Shown: one piece after another, positions 1 through 8,643 of the stretch
Numbering within the stretch: position 1 is the stretch's first letter
Layout of the letters: every line of letters starts with the position of its first letter
Origin: RGIG8700 sp045535635
GTDB lineage: Bacteria > Bacillota > Clostridia > RGIG6154
Length of the DNA: 19,742 nt
Direction of reading: 5' to 3'
Assembly: GCA_045535635.1 (NCBI GenBank)
Contig: JAZSLZ010000049.1
Location: 1 to 19,742, forward strand
The notes under the pieces: generated by a model
Database searches by the model: none
Told to the model about the DNA's origin: nothing
Seen by the model: only the letters and a program-made list of their open reading frames with translations
Position numbers and translations under genes: made by a program

Positions 1-1146
1 ATCGGTCCTGAAAGAGCTTGTAAAATTTTTAAGGAAAAGAATCCTGACGCCGATAAATTCAAAGCAATTCTTTACGGTTCACTTGCAAAGACAGGTAAAG
101 GTCACGGTACAGATAAGGTTATAAAAACAACCCTCGCACCAATTTCTTGCGAAATAGAATTCAATCTTTCAAATGAATTTGAGCTTCCCCACCCTAACAC
201 AATGGATCTTATAGCATACAAAGACGGTAAAGAACTGGACTGTAAAAGAGTTTTAAGTGTAGGCGGCGGAAATATTGTTTCAGAGGACCAGGAAATCAAG
301 CCATTAGACCTTATATATGAGCTTACAACCTTTGATGAAATCAAGGCATATTGTGAAAAGAAGAATATTCGCCTATGGCAATATGTTATGGAAACAGAAG
401 GAAAAGATTTCTATAAATATATGACCACTATCTGGGAAACAATGAAAGACTGTATTATAAGAGGTCTTAATGATGAGGGTATCCTCCCAGGCGGACTTAA
501 TGTTCAGAAAAAAGCAAAATTCCTTTATGATCAGGAGCATATTGACGAAAGCCGTGAAACCAGAGAGAATAGACTTATCTGCGCTTATGCTTTTGCAGTA
601 AGTGAACAAAATGCCTCAAGTGAAACAATTGTTACTGCACCTACCTGTGGTGCGTCAGGGGTACTTCCTGCAGTTATGTACTATCAGCAACAGAAGAAAG
701 GCTACAGTGACGACGAAATCATAAAAGCACTTATGGTGGCAGGTGTTATCGGTAACCTTATTAAAACAAACGCTTCTATTTCAGGTGCAGAATGTGGTTG
801 TCAGGCAGAAATAGGCTCTGCATGTGCTATGACTGCTGCTGCACTTGCCGAACTCTTTGAGCTTAATATGGATAAGATTGAATATGCGGCAGAAATTGCA
901 ATTGAGCATCATTTAGGCTTAACCTGTGATCCTATCTGCGGACTTGTGCAGATTCCTTGTATTGAAAGAAATGCAGTTGCAGCTATGAGAGCGATGAACG
1001 CAGTTAACCTTGCAAGTTTCCTAAGCAGCACCAGAAAAATTTCTTTAGATAAGGTTATTCACACAATGAAAGAAACAGGCAGAGACCTTTCAAACAGATA
1101 TAAGGAAACATCTGAAGCAGGTCTTGCTAAGATAAATGTCAACTAA
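1..1146 (+). CDS. sdaA: L-serine dehydratase, iron-sulfur, single-chain (5' partial)
   Basis: Deaminates L-serine to pyruvate and ammonia in the cytoplasm using an oxygen-sensitive 4Fe-4S cluster. The reading frame is open from base 1, so the N-terminus lies outside the window; the visible 381 residues begin with IGPERACKIF, just after the place where the family has its SSSHT motif. The first in-frame ATG at 202 is internal, because the family's beta domain continues upstream of it. The alpha domain carries the cysteine motifs TAPTCGASG (Cys codon 646-648), GAECGCQ (793-801) and LTCDPICGLVQIPC (925-960), which supply the cluster ligands. Beta and alpha domains are fused, as in E. coli SdaA rather than the split B. 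subtilis enzyme. The protein ends AGLAKINVN, without the C-terminal cysteine found in some relatives. It is followed at once by a hairpin terminator shared with the convergent dus gene. Confidence 0.95.
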   Translation: MGPERACKIFKEKNPDADKFKAILYGSLAKTGKGHGTDKVIKTTLAPISCEIEFNLSNEFELPHPNTMDLIAYKDGKELDCKRVLSVGGGNIVSEDQEIKPLDLIYELTTFDEIKAYCEKKNIRLWQYVMETEGKDFYKYMTTIWETMKDCIIRGLNDEGILPGGLNVQKKAKFLYDQEHIDESRETRENRLICAYAFAVSEQNASSETIVTAPTCGASGVLPAVMYYQQQKKGYSDDEIIKALMVAGVIGNLIKTNASISGAECGCQAEIGSACAMTAAALAELFELNMDKIEYAAEIAIEHHLGLTCDPICGLVQIPCIERNAVAAMRAMNAVNLASFLSSTRKISLDKVIHTMKETGRDLSNRYKETSEAGLAKINVN

Positions 1147-1148
1147 TC

Positions 1149-1178
1149 AAAAAATTCCCTTATAAAAGGGAATTTTTT
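1149..1178. terminator. Bidirectional Rho-independent terminator between sdaA and dus
   Basis: Perfect 13-bp inverted repeat (arms 1149-1161 and 1166-1178, loop ATAA). It has A6 on the left arm and T6 on the right arm, so it works in both directions. It starts 2 bases after the sdaA stop. The dus stop codon and its last codons (1160-1178) lie inside the hairpin, so the stem also encodes the end of Dus. Confidence 0.9.
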
Positions 1179-2083
1179 ATTATCTGCTTAAAATCATCAA
1201 GACTGTTTGTCTTCATTATTGCTTTAGAGAATTTTTTGTCATTTGGGAAGTTCCATAAAATATACACCCAGATTTCTTTAAGCTTTCTTAATGTGAACAC
1301 TTGTGATTTAAGTACCTGCATATATCTTTCTGCTAAAAGATATGTAAAATCTACAAGCTCCTTATTTTCAAGCTTTGCTCCTCCTTTTATTTCACGGAAA
1401 ATTGCAGGGTTTGCAATCGCCCCTCTTCCAATCATAACACTTTCAATACCTTTATATTCATCAGTTAGCTTTTCATAGGCTTCTTTAGTAAAAATATTGC
1501 CGTTAAAGCAAACCTTGTTTTTTGAGCTTTCATAAGCTTTTTTGAAGCTTTCCATGTCAGGCTCACCTTTATAAAGTGCTTCTCTTACCCTTGCGTGAAT
1601 AATAAGCTCTTCCATATCATACTTATTATAAATTTCAGTAAGCTTTTCCATTTCATCGCCATCATAGTAACCAAGTCTTGTTTTTACCAATATTTTACCT
1701 TTGTTTTGCTGAAAAATTTCATCAAGAAAAACATCAACCTTTTCAGGTTCCTTCAAAAAGCCTGAACCTTTTCCTTTTTTTACCACAGTTCCTGACGGAC
1801 AACCAAGGTTTAAATTAACCTCATCATATCCAATCTTTTCTGCCTGTGTCTGAAACATCAGAAAATGGTCTGCTCTGTTTGTAAGTGTTTGCGGTATAAG
1901 TGTTACCTCTTTATTGTTCTCAGGAAGAATATCTCTAAAGTGTCTTTCACTTATCCTCTCATTTTCACTTGGCGAAATAAACGGTGCGTAATACACATCG
2001 CATCCGCCAAACATTTCATTGTGAACATTTCTGTATGTATAGGAGGTTATTCCCTCCATTGGTGCAAAATATAGCTTTATCAT
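1160..2083 (-). CDS. dus: tRNA-dihydrouridine synthase family protein
   Basis: FMN-dependent, NADPH-using reduction of specific uridines in tRNA to dihydrouridine. The TIM-barrel N-terminus reads LYFAPMEGITSYTYR (FMN-binding start). The catalytic cysteine lies in VNLNLGCPSGTVVKKGKGSG (about residue 95). KTRLGY, LIIHAR, FNGNIF and MIGRGAIANPAIF are the later FMN and tRNA contacts. I prefer the ATG at 2083 (307 aa), because it forms an ATGA overlap with the stop codon of the upstream symporter gene (2080-2082), typical of translational coupling. An ATG 9 bases further upstream would add only MLE and has no better ribosome binding site. Which uridine is modified cannot be told from sequence; the protein belongs with the short Firmicutes Dus proteins. 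Coupling to an amino-acid transporter is probably positional rather than functional. Confidence 0.9.
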   Translation of the reverse strand: MIKLYFAPMEGITSYTYRNVHNEMFGGCDVYYAPFISPSENERISERHFRDILPENNKEVTLIPQTLTNRADHFLMFQTQAEKIGYDEVNLNLGCPSGTVVKKGKGSGFLKEPEKVDVFLDEIFQQNKGKILVKTRLGYYDGDEMEKLTEIYNKYDMEELIIHARVREALYKGEPDMESFKKAYESSKNKVCFNGNIFTKEAYEKLTDEYKGIESVMIGRGAIANPAIFREIKGGAKLENKELVDFTYLLAERYMQVLKSQVFTLRKLKEIWVYILWNFPNDKKFSKAIMKTNSLDDFKQIIKNSLL

Positions 2084-3480
2084 TTCCAACATTCCACTTC
2101 GTGAGGAAGTCCCACATCTTCAGCTTTAAATGTAAGCTCCTCACCGTTTTTCATTTTCATTTCATAGTCCTTTAAGGCTTTTAATGCATATTTGCCAAGC
2201 ACAAGTATTACCGGAATATTTATAACTGCCATCGCTCCCATTGTAATATCTGCAATCCCCCATAAAAGGTCCGCACTTAACCCTGCACCTACAAAAATAA
2301 CAAGCGATGCAATAATATAATATACATAAAGAACCTTTTTGCCCGGTTTTCTGTTCATCATAAAATACAAGCTCTGGTCAACATAATAAAGATTACCAAG
2401 AAGCGTTGTAAATGCAAAAAGTATCATTGCAACAGTTATAAATATTGGACCAAAATCACCTAAAACAACCTTTAAAGACTGTTGAACATAAGGTGCACCT
2501 GAAATAGCCTTTGTTGGCTCAACGCCTGAACAAAGACACATAAATGCTGTTGCAGTACAAACAAGCAGAGTGTCTAAAAACACAGACAAAATCTGAACAA
2601 GTCCCTGCTTAACAGGATGTGTAACATCTGCAGACGCAGACGCATTAGGTGCAGAGCCAACACCTGCTTCGTTACTGAACAGCCCTCTTTTAATACCGTA
2701 CATAACGCAAGAGCCACTAAAACCACCAAAAATCGCATTAAAATCAAATGCTTCGGCGAAAATTCTTGTGAATACTTCAGGTAAAATTTTTATATTCATA
2801 GCAACAATTAAAAGTGCCACCGCAATATAGATAACACCCATAACAGGCACTAAAAAGCTTGTAACCTTTACTATTCTCTTTCCACCGCCAAAAAGACAGT
2901 ATCCAACCAAAAGAGCAAGTATAAACCCTATTATCCAGGGAGAATATTCAGGATTATAAAAGCCATACTCCGCAAAGGTTGACTGCAGATTGTATGATGC
3001 AAGCATATTAAACCCAAAGCCATAAGTAAGGATAAGGAAAATTGAGAAAAATATGGCAAGAGTTCTTGATTTAAAAGCAGTTTCAATATAATATGCAGGT
3101 CCGCCGTAATATCCGTCAGGACCTTTTCTTTTATAAATCTGTGCAAGTGTGCTTTCAATAAGTGCAGATGCTCCGCCTATTATTGCAATAATCCACATCC
3201 AGAAAACTGAGCCAAATCCGCCAAGACATATTGCAGTCGAAACACCGATAATATTTCCTGTGCCAACCCTTGATGCAGTTGAAACCATCAACGCCTGAAA
3301 AGATGAAACACCTTTTCCATCTTTTGGCTTTTCGCTCACCGCCTTAATCTGCTGTCCAAGTAATCTGAACTGCGCAAAGCCTGTTCTGATTGTAAAATAT
3401 ATTCCGCACCCAACAAGCATTATAATAAGTATATATGTGTAAAGTGCATTATTGATATTCTCTACTATTGTTGCTATCAT
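2080..3480 (-). CDS. Alanine/glycine:cation symporter (AGCS) family transporter
   Basis: Sodium- or proton-coupled uptake of alanine, glycine or a related neutral amino acid across the cytoplasmic membrane. At 466 aa it has the usual AGCS length, with about ten or eleven hydrophobic segments. Family motifs are visible: STASRVGTGNIIGVSTAI (about residues 67-84), GGFGSVFWMW, the KGPDGYYGGPAYYIE loop, and KRGLFSNEAGVGSAPNASA (about residues 265-283). The last two match the AGCS substrate and ion-binding region. The ATG at 3480 follows AGAGAGG at a normal distance. A near-consensus promoter lies about 75 bases upstream, and the stop codon overlaps the dus start. Substrate specificity (alanine, glycine or glutamine) is not resolvable by eye. 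Confidence 0.93.
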   Translation of the reverse strand: MIATIVENINNALYTYILIIMLVGCGIYFTIRTGFAQFRLLGQQIKAVSEKPKDGKGVSSFQALMVSTASRVGTGNIIGVSTAICLGGFGSVFWMWIIAIIGGASALIESTLAQIYKRKGPDGYYGGPAYYIETAFKSRTLAIFFSIFLILTYGFGFNMLASYNLQSTFAEYGFYNPEYSPWIIGFILALLVGYCLFGGGKRIVKVTSFLVPVMGVIYIAVALLIVAMNIKILPEVFTRIFAEAFDFNAIFGGFSGSCVMYGIKRGLFSNEAGVGSAPNASASADVTHPVKQGLVQILSVFLDTLLVCTATAFMCLCSGVEPTKAISGAPYVQQSLKVVLGDFGPIFITVAMILFAFTTLLGNLYYVDQSLYFMMNRKPGKKVLYVYYIIASLVIFVGAGLSADLLWGIADITMGAMAVINIPVILVLGKYALKALKDYEMKMKNGEELTFKAEDVGLPHEVECWK

Positions 3481-3555
3481 TTTTTACCTCTCTTATAATT
3501 ATTTTAAGCCATAAACAAAAATTACTTTTCATGTTAGCTTAACCAATTCTTTTAT

Positions 3556-3584
3556 ATTATACAACACTATTAACCTTTTGTCGA
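3556..3584 (-). promoter_or_regulatory. Sigma-A promoter of the AGCS-dus operon
   Basis: On the minus strand, -35 TCGACA (3579-3584), a 17-base spacer, and a perfect -10 TATAAT (3556-3561). Initiation is expected near 3549, giving a 5' leader of about 70 bases. Confidence 0.75.
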
Positions 3585-3602
3585 TAATTTAATTAAAATA
3601 AT

Positions 3603-3623
3603 AACTCCGATATTCTCGGAGTT
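3603..3623 (-). terminator. Hairpin after the nagA-ROK operon
   Basis: Arms AACTCCGA and TCGGAGTT form a perfect 8-bp stem with a 5-base loop, 6 bases past the stop codon of the ROK-like gene. It is followed on the minus strand by a T-rich but interrupted tract (ATTATTTTAATTA), so it is a moderate terminator. Confidence 0.65.
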
Positions 3624-3629
3624 AGAAAA

Positions 3630-4997
3630 TTATTTAATTCTTGGTAAACTTGCTGCTGCAACAGACTGGCCAACTCTTCTTGCCTTTTCATCAGGAATGT
3701 GAAGCTGAACTTTTTCTGCAAGTTCAGGGAACTCTATTTTAAGCACTTCATTTGCTTTTGAAAGAAGGATTGTACCACCCTTGCCGCTTGTTACTCTTCC
3801 CATAATTAAAACGTGTTTAATATCATAAAATATTGAGTAATATGCGATTGCATAACCAAAATATGTACCTATAGTATCATAAATATCTGCAGCTCTTTCA
3901 TCATCGTTTTCCATAAGAGCCTGAACAACTTTAAGCTTTTCAGCAGGTGAAAGTGAATTGTCAAGCTCAATACCTGCTCTTGGTGCAAGTTTAATAACGG
4001 CATCCTGAGAGAAGTATTTAACACCGCATCCGTAGTCGCCACTCCATTCGTCAACCATTGCACCTTTATTAAAGTCAACAGGAACGAATGCCAGTTCGTT
4101 GAGCCAACCTGTAATGTTGCCATCTTTATCAACATAACCTGCGGCTTCGCTTGTACCCATAGCTACGCCTAACACATTGTTATCCTCAAGGCTCATAGCA
4201 CCTGCAAGAGCAGTAACATCACCATCATTGGCGACTTCAACAGGAACATCGCCAATTTCTTTTGCTACATCTAAATACATATTCTTAACATACTTTTCAA
4301 AATTTTCATCAGAAACCTTTAAGAAAAGAGATGCAACCATAATTTTGTTGTCTATATAAACACCTGCTGATGAAACACCGATAGCATCAACTCTTGGCAT
4401 ATGTGATGCAGCAGTTTTCATAGCATTTAAAATACCTTCGTAGTGGTACATAGGATCGCTCTGAAGTTTTGGGAACCAAACAACTTCTTCAGAATAAACT
4501 GTTTCGCCGTCAACTACTGCAGATACCTTTCTGTCTGAGCCACCTGCATCAAAACCGATTCTGCAACCGTCAAGATGTCTGCCAACAGGTGAAGAAACAT
4601 CGTTTTCAGCAGGTGCATCTTTAACATTTTCTACATGGATAACTTCAAATGGTTTTTCGTAAACACGAGCCATAAAGTTAAAGTCAAATTCTCTTGCACC
4701 GCCTACTTTGTAATCGTCAGCAATTTTCTCATAAATATATTTTGAACCTGCAATAAAAACTTTAAAACCACCCTTTGCCCAAAGAAGTGTTTTAATAATT
4801 CTTTCAGCAATTGCATAGTTTTCTTCATCGTGGCCTGTGCCTTCTTTGTAAATGTCCATTTTATAAACAGCGGTAAGACCATTGTTTCTTTCAACACAGA
4901 TTACAAGCTCCTGTGAATCTGCCTGTGCAACCGCTTTTTTAAAGTCATTAATAACTTTAACCATAGGCATAAATTCAGGTTCGAGTTTTGCTACCAT
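3630..4997 (-). CDS. ROK-like sugar kinase (ASKHA fold) with N-terminal extension; probable amino-sugar kinase
   Basis: The C-terminal two thirds is an actin-like sugar-kinase fold: phosphate loop GFDAGGSDRKVSAV (about residues 148-161), catalytic-Asp region VEVANDGDVTALAGA (254-267; Asp258 in the ROK 'ND' position) and adenosine/phosphate motif GVAMGTSEAAGYV (277-289). The ROK zinc motif CxCGxxGCxE is absent; only DYGCGVKY stands in its place. The first ~140 residues precede the kinase phosphate loop and match no domain I recognise, so at 455 aa the protein is much longer than the ~300-aa ROK kinases. It sits 2 bases after nagA with its AAAGGAG site inside the nagA 3' end. The pairing suggests it makes GlcNAc-6-phosphate, the NagA substrate. 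The kinase role is inferred from fold and neighbour, and it could instead act on another hexosamine. Confidence 0.75.
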   Translation of the reverse strand: MVAKLEPEFMPMVKVINDFKKAVAQADSQELVICVERNNGLTAVYKMDIYKEGTGHDEENYAIAERIIKTLLWAKGGFKVFIAGSKYIYEKIADDYKVGGAREFDFNFMARVYEKPFEVIHVENVKDAPAENDVSSPVGRHLDGCRIGFDAGGSDRKVSAVVDGETVYSEEVVWFPKLQSDPMYHYEGILNAMKTAASHMPRVDAIGVSSAGVYIDNKIMVASLFLKVSDENFEKYVKNMYLDVAKEIGDVPVEVANDGDVTALAGAMSLEDNNVLGVAMGTSEAAGYVDKDGNITGWLNELAFVPVDFNKGAMVDEWSGDYGCGVKYFSQDAVIKLAPRAGIELDNSLSPAEKLKVVQALMENDDERAADIYDTIGTYFGYAIAYYSIFYDIKHVLIMGRVTSGKGGTILLSKANEVLKIEFPELAEKVQLHIPDEKARRVGQSVAAASLPRIK

Positions 4998-4999
4998 AA

Positions 5000-6145
5000 T
5001 TATTCTCCTTTATATCTTATTTCACCGCCAAGGATTGTCATTTTTGCGTTAAATTTTTCATCTGCTATCATAAAGTCTGCTCTCTTCCCAACTTCGATTG
5101 AGCCGATTTCCTTGTCTTCACCAAGAGCCTTTGCAGGGTTAAGTGACGCACAATTTACTGCCTCAAAAACCTCAAGACTTGTGTTTTCAAGTATATTTAC
5201 AACTGCCCTATTAAGCTCAAGAACACTTCCTGCAATTGTACCGTCAGGCATTAAGCATTTAATCCCCTCTTTATGTACAGGTTGACCGCCAAGTGTGTAA
5301 TCTCCATCAATCATTCCACCTGCTCTTATGCAGTCTGTAATAAGGCAAAGCTTATCACCTTTAATTTTTGCAATAAGTCCGAAAAGACCTTTGTCAATGT
5401 GGAATGTATCTGCAATTAGTTCAACTGAAACATCATCGTTTGAAAGAGCAGAACCAACAACACCGGGATTTCTATGTGATAAAGCCGTCATGGCATTGAA
5501 AAGATGTGTTGTGTGTTTAACGCCTTTTTCAATACCCTTGTTTGCTTCTTCAAAGGTTGCATTTGTGTGTCCCATTGAAACAAGAACACTTCCGTCTTTT
5601 GCAACTTTTTCAATTGCATCAAGTGCGCCATCTACCTCAGGGGCAACTGTGAAAAGCTTTACAATATCTTTATTTGCAAGAATAAAATCTGCATCTGGCA
5701 TTAAAATGTGTTCCTCTGCCTGAGCACCTTTCTTTGATGGATTAATGAAAGGACCTTCACTGTTTACACCAAGAATTCTTGCACCGTAATACTGTCCTTT
5801 ATTTTTTACGACTCTTACTGCATCAAATGCAGCTTCGATTTCTTTTTTAGAAACAGTCATTGTTGTAGGACACCAAGCGGTTACACCATTTCTGATAATA
5901 CCTTCTGCCATTTTTTCTATTCCTTCAACATCGCCGTCTGACACATCTGCACCAAGGTATCCGTGAATATGCATATCCACAAGACCTGGACAAACATACT
6001 GTCCATTTGCATCTATTATCTCATAATCTGCAGTATTAATTTCGTTTACATCAATAATTTTCTCAATTTTTTCATCAAAAACAACTGCAAGATTATCACA
6101 AACTTTATCTTTTAATACAACTTTACCATTTATAATACACTTCAT
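5000..6145 (-). CDS. nagA: N-acetylglucosamine-6-phosphate deacetylase
   Basis: Hydrolyses GlcNAc-6-phosphate to glucosamine-6-phosphate and acetate in the cytoplasm, for amino-sugar use and cell-wall recycling. It is an amidohydrolase of normal length (381 aa). Metal ligands and active-site residues are in place: PGLVDMHIHG (His59, His61), VNSEGPF (Glu130), MGHTNAT (His193), HTTHLFNAM (His214) and LITDCIRAGG (Asp271, the catalytic acid/base position). The ATG at 6145 follows a strong AGAAAGGAG. It is the first gene of a two-gene operon with the ROK-like kinase. No nagB deaminase or PTS gene is present in the window. I could not find a convincing promoter in the AT-rich 150 bases upstream. 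Confidence 0.95.
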   Translation of the reverse strand: MKCIINGKVVLKDKVCDNLAVVFDEKIEKIIDVNEINTADYEIIDANGQYVCPGLVDMHIHGYLGADVSDGDVEGIEKMAEGIIRNGVTAWCPTTMTVSKKEIEAAFDAVRVVKNKGQYYGARILGVNSEGPFINPSKKGAQAEEHILMPDADFILANKDIVKLFTVAPEVDGALDAIEKVAKDGSVLVSMGHTNATFEEANKGIEKGVKHTTHLFNAMTALSHRNPGVVGSALSNDDVSVELIADTFHIDKGLFGLIAKIKGDKLCLITDCIRAGGMIDGDYTLGGQPVHKEGIKCLMPDGTIAGSVLELNRAVVNILENTSLEVFEAVNCASLNPAKALGEDKEIGSIEVGKRADFMIADEKFNAKMTILGGEIRYKGE

Positions 6146-6261
6146 AAAGCCGTCTCCTTTCTATACATCCCTAATATAAATTAACATAGAAAAACATAAA
6201 TTTCAACATAAATTTAGTTTTAAATTTATATCATTTCCGATATTTTATATAAAAAGCATAC

Positions 6262-6291
6262 AAAAAAGAGGTAAATATAACATTTACCCCT
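6262..6291 (-). terminator. Terminator after the YitT-MATE operon
   Basis: On the minus strand AGGGGTAAAT, loop GTTAT, ATTTACCTCT (10-bp stem with one G-U pair), then a T6 run. It lies 6 bases after the MATE stop codon and upstream of nagA. Confidence 0.85.
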
Positions 6292-6297
6292 TTGAAT

Positions 6298-7665
6298 TTA
6301 CATATCATCTGCCAGAGTTTTTCTCTTTTGCCATTTTCCTGCAAGAAAATATATCATACTTGGTACTGCATAGCCATAAGGTGCAAGAGCATAACCAAGA
6401 ACAAAACCGAAAAATCCCATATTAAGTGCAACACCAAACAGCCAACTTAACCCTATTCTTAAAAATACACCGTCAAGAAGCGCTAAAGTCATTGAAAGCT
6501 TGGCGTTTCCTATACCCTGAACAAAGGCTCCGCTTCCTCGCATAACACCAAAGGCAGGAAACATCCAGAGTATTGCACTTATGAAAGTAGCACTCATTTC
6601 GTGGACCTTCACATCATCAGAGAAAAGCATAAACATCTGTTTTCCGAAGAATATATAAAGTGTCATAAAGAAAACTGTGAGTATAGCAGAATAAATCAAC
6701 GCCCAGTAAACTATTTTCTTTGCTCTTTCGTTTTGCTTTGCCGCAACATTTTGACTTATCATAGGCACTGCTGCATACTGAATTCCCTGAGATATTTTGT
6801 TTACAATATCATCAATTCTTCCGCCAACCCCAAAGGTTGCAGAAGCAACTACTCCTACCTGATTTATCATAGAGTTAACAAAAATCATTGAAATGTTTAT
6901 AAATCCTGACTGAACCGCCATTGGTGCGCCAAGACTTACAATCATTTTTGCATAATTTTTCTCCAGAATAAAGTTCTCTTTTTTGAAATCAAAGCCAAAC
7001 TGTTCTTTATTCTTTGAAAGATACCACACAGAGAAAACAAATGAAACACCCTGACCGATAATTGTTGCCCACGCCGCACCTGCAACGCCCCAACCTAAAA
7101 AGCCTGTAAACAAAATATCAAGCACAAGGTTTATAAAAGATGCAATAACAATAAACAAAAGAGGTCTTTTTGAGTCACCCATACCTCTTAAAACTGCAGA
7201 CACCATATTATACCCTGCAGTAAAAACCATTCCGCCTCCGCATATAACAAGGTACTCAACTGCCATTTTGTGGGATTCAACAGGCACATTCATAGTTTTT
7301 AAGATAATACCGCTGAACAGGATAATAATTGCCGAAAAAACAAGCGCTAAAATCATAAGGATACTAAAAAGCGTTCCTATGATATGATTCATTCTGTCTT
7401 TTTTCCCTGCGCCCAATGCCTGTGCAACAAGCACCTGCCCTGCGTTTGAAACGCCAAGGCAGACCATAGTTGCGAAATTTACAATCTGACTGCTCTGTGC
7501 AACCGCAGAAAGACCTGCAGTTCCTACATATTTTCCTACAATCATCATATCAATGGTGCTGTAGAAAACCTGCAGTGCATTTGATGCCATAAAAGGCAAT
7601 GTAAACAACAACAGTTGCTTTGGTATATTTCCTTTTGTAAAATCTTTTGTAATTTTATTGCTCAT
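6298..7665 (-). CDS. MATE family efflux transporter
   Basis: Cation-driven multidrug/toxin exporter with twelve membrane helices. At 455 aa it is of normal family length. Repeat-type motifs are evident: N-terminal LPFMASNALQVFYSTIDMMI, VGKYVGTAGLSAVAQS, and GQVLVAQALGAGKKDRM in the first half; SLGAPMAVQSGFIN and MISQNVAAKQNERAKK in the second. The profile matches the Firmicutes MATE branch that is usually annotated only to family level. The start at 7665 follows CGGAG directly after the stop codon of the YitT-family gene (12-base gap), so the two form an operon. No regulator adjoins it and the substrate is unknown. Confidence 0.93.
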   Translation of the reverse strand: MSNKITKDFTKGNIPKQLLLFTLPFMASNALQVFYSTIDMMIVGKYVGTAGLSAVAQSSQIVNFATMVCLGVSNAGQVLVAQALGAGKKDRMNHIIGTLFSILMILALVFSAIIILFSGIILKTMNVPVESHKMAVEYLVICGGGMVFTAGYNMVSAVLRGMGDSKRPLLFIVIASFINLVLDILFTGFLGWGVAGAAWATIIGQGVSFVFSVWYLSKNKEQFGFDFKKENFILEKNYAKMIVSLGAPMAVQSGFINISMIFVNSMINQVGVVASATFGVGGRIDDIVNKISQGIQYAAVPMISQNVAAKQNERAKKIVYWALIYSAILTVFFMTLYIFFGKQMFMLFSDDVKVHEMSATFISAILWMFPAFGVMRGSGAFVQGIGNAKLSMTLALLDGVFLRIGLSWLFGVALNMGFFGFVLGYALAPYGYAVPSMIYFLAGKWQKRKTLADDM

Positions 7666-7677
7666 TTTCTGCTCCGA

Positions 7678-8538
7678 TTATATATTTGCTTTAAAAACAT
7701 CTGCAACCTCAGAAATTGTTATGTATGCTCCTTCATCTACTGTGTGAACAATATCCTTCATCTTTGAAATCTGGAAACGGTCAAGAATAAAATAAACCAT
7801 TGTTTTATCTGCGTTGGAATAACCGCCTTTAACTGCAATCTTAGTAACACCGCTGCCAAAAACATTCATCAGCTCTTTGCATATAGCATCAGGCTTTGAT
7901 GTTATAATCATTGCCGCTTTTGAACGGTCAAGACCCTCAACGATAAAGTCGATTGTTTTAAGTCCTGCCGCATAAGTTACTATTGAATACAAAGGTAAAA
8001 TCCAGCTTCCTCTTATCATACCGCATATTATATATAAGATAACATTATATACCATAACAAATGTGCCAACTGTAACACCAATCTTTTTTGCAAATATTAC
8101 TGACATAACTTCTACACCGTCTATTGCTCCGCCATATCTAATTGTAATACCGCTTCCTACACCTGAAATCACACCGCCAAATAATGCACAAAGAAGAAGG
8201 TCATCTCCTGCAAGAGGTGATGCTAATGACACATCAATCGGAAGAATATCTGTTATGAGCCACGCACCGAGAGAATATATAATAACAGTGTAAACAGAAT
8301 AGAAAGTAAAAGCTTTACCCTGTTTTTTATATCCAAAAATAAAAAGCGGAATATTTATAAGCAAAAGAAACATCGAAAGTGTACACCACTGTGGCGTTAT
8401 CTGGGATAAAAGCATAGCAGTACCTGAAACACCGCTGTCATAGAGCTTAACAGGTGATAAAAATACTGTTACTCCAAATGCATTTATTATACCTGCTATA
8501 GTTAGCATAATTAAATTCTTTATTTTAATTCCGTTCAT
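7678..8538 (-). CDS. YitT family membrane protein (DUF161 + DUF2179)
   Basis: Integral membrane protein of unknown biochemical role, 286 aa, the usual length. The first ~200 residues hold about five or six hydrophobic segments with family motifs (GVTVFLSPVKLYDSGVSG near residue 22, GSGITIRYGGAIDGVEVMS near residue 127). The last ~80 residues form the soluble DUF2179 domain: AAMIITSKPDAICKELM, then GGYSNADKTMVYFILDR and ITISEVADVF. The ATG at 8538 follows AAAGGAG and a consensus promoter. It is the first gene of an operon with the MATE exporter. Links to metal or formaldehyde transport have been suggested for some relatives, but nothing in the sequence settles this. Confidence 0.92.
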   Translation of the reverse strand: MNGIKIKNLIMLTIAGIINAFGVTVFLSPVKLYDSGVSGTAMLLSQITPQWCTLSMFLLLINIPLFIFGYKKQGKAFTFYSVYTVIIYSLGAWLITDILPIDVSLASPLAGDDLLLCALFGGVISGVGSGITIRYGGAIDGVEVMSVIFAKKIGVTVGTFVMVYNVILYIICGMIRGSWILPLYSIVTYAAGLKTIDFIVEGLDRSKAAMIITSKPDAICKELMNVFGSGVTKIAVKGGYSNADKTMVYFILDRFQISKMKDIVHTVDEGAYITISEVADVFKANI

Positions 8539-8573
8539 TTATATCTCCTTTTAGCATAAACTTACATAATAAT

Positions 8574-8601
8574 ATTATACCAAATTTCACTAAGTTGTCA
8601 A
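8574..8601 (-). promoter_or_regulatory. Sigma-A promoter of the YitT-MATE operon
   Basis: Minus strand: -35 TTGACA (8596-8601, perfect), 16-base spacer, -10 TATAAT (8574-8579, perfect) with an extended TGG just before it. The -35 begins two bases after the stem of the upstream gene's terminator. Confidence 0.85.
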
Positions 8602-8602
8602 T

Positions 8603-8633
8603 AAAAAGACAGTTCAATCAGAACTGTCTTTTT
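8603..8633 (-). terminator. Terminator after the CofE-like gene
   Basis: Perfect 13-bp stem (arms 8603-8615 and 8621-8633, loop of 5) with core GACAGTTC. A T5 run closes it on the minus strand, and the A5 on the other side makes it symmetric. Confidence 0.9.
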
Positions 8634-8643
8634 ATCAATTTTA

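Noticed and set aside
2084..2092. Start of dus at the ATG at 2092
   Set aside because: The ATGA overlap at 2080-2083 is the better start and the upstream ATG has no ribosome binding site at a normal distance.
5328..5723. 131-residue open frame on the plus strand inside nagA
   Set aside because: It is antisense to a well-supported gene with all its catalytic motifs and has no family features.
6146..6297. Promoter or riboswitch upstream of nagA
   Set aside because: The region is AT-rich with TTGAAA and TATATT words, but at wrong spacing (22 bases), and no recognisable aptamer was seen apart from the MATE terminator.
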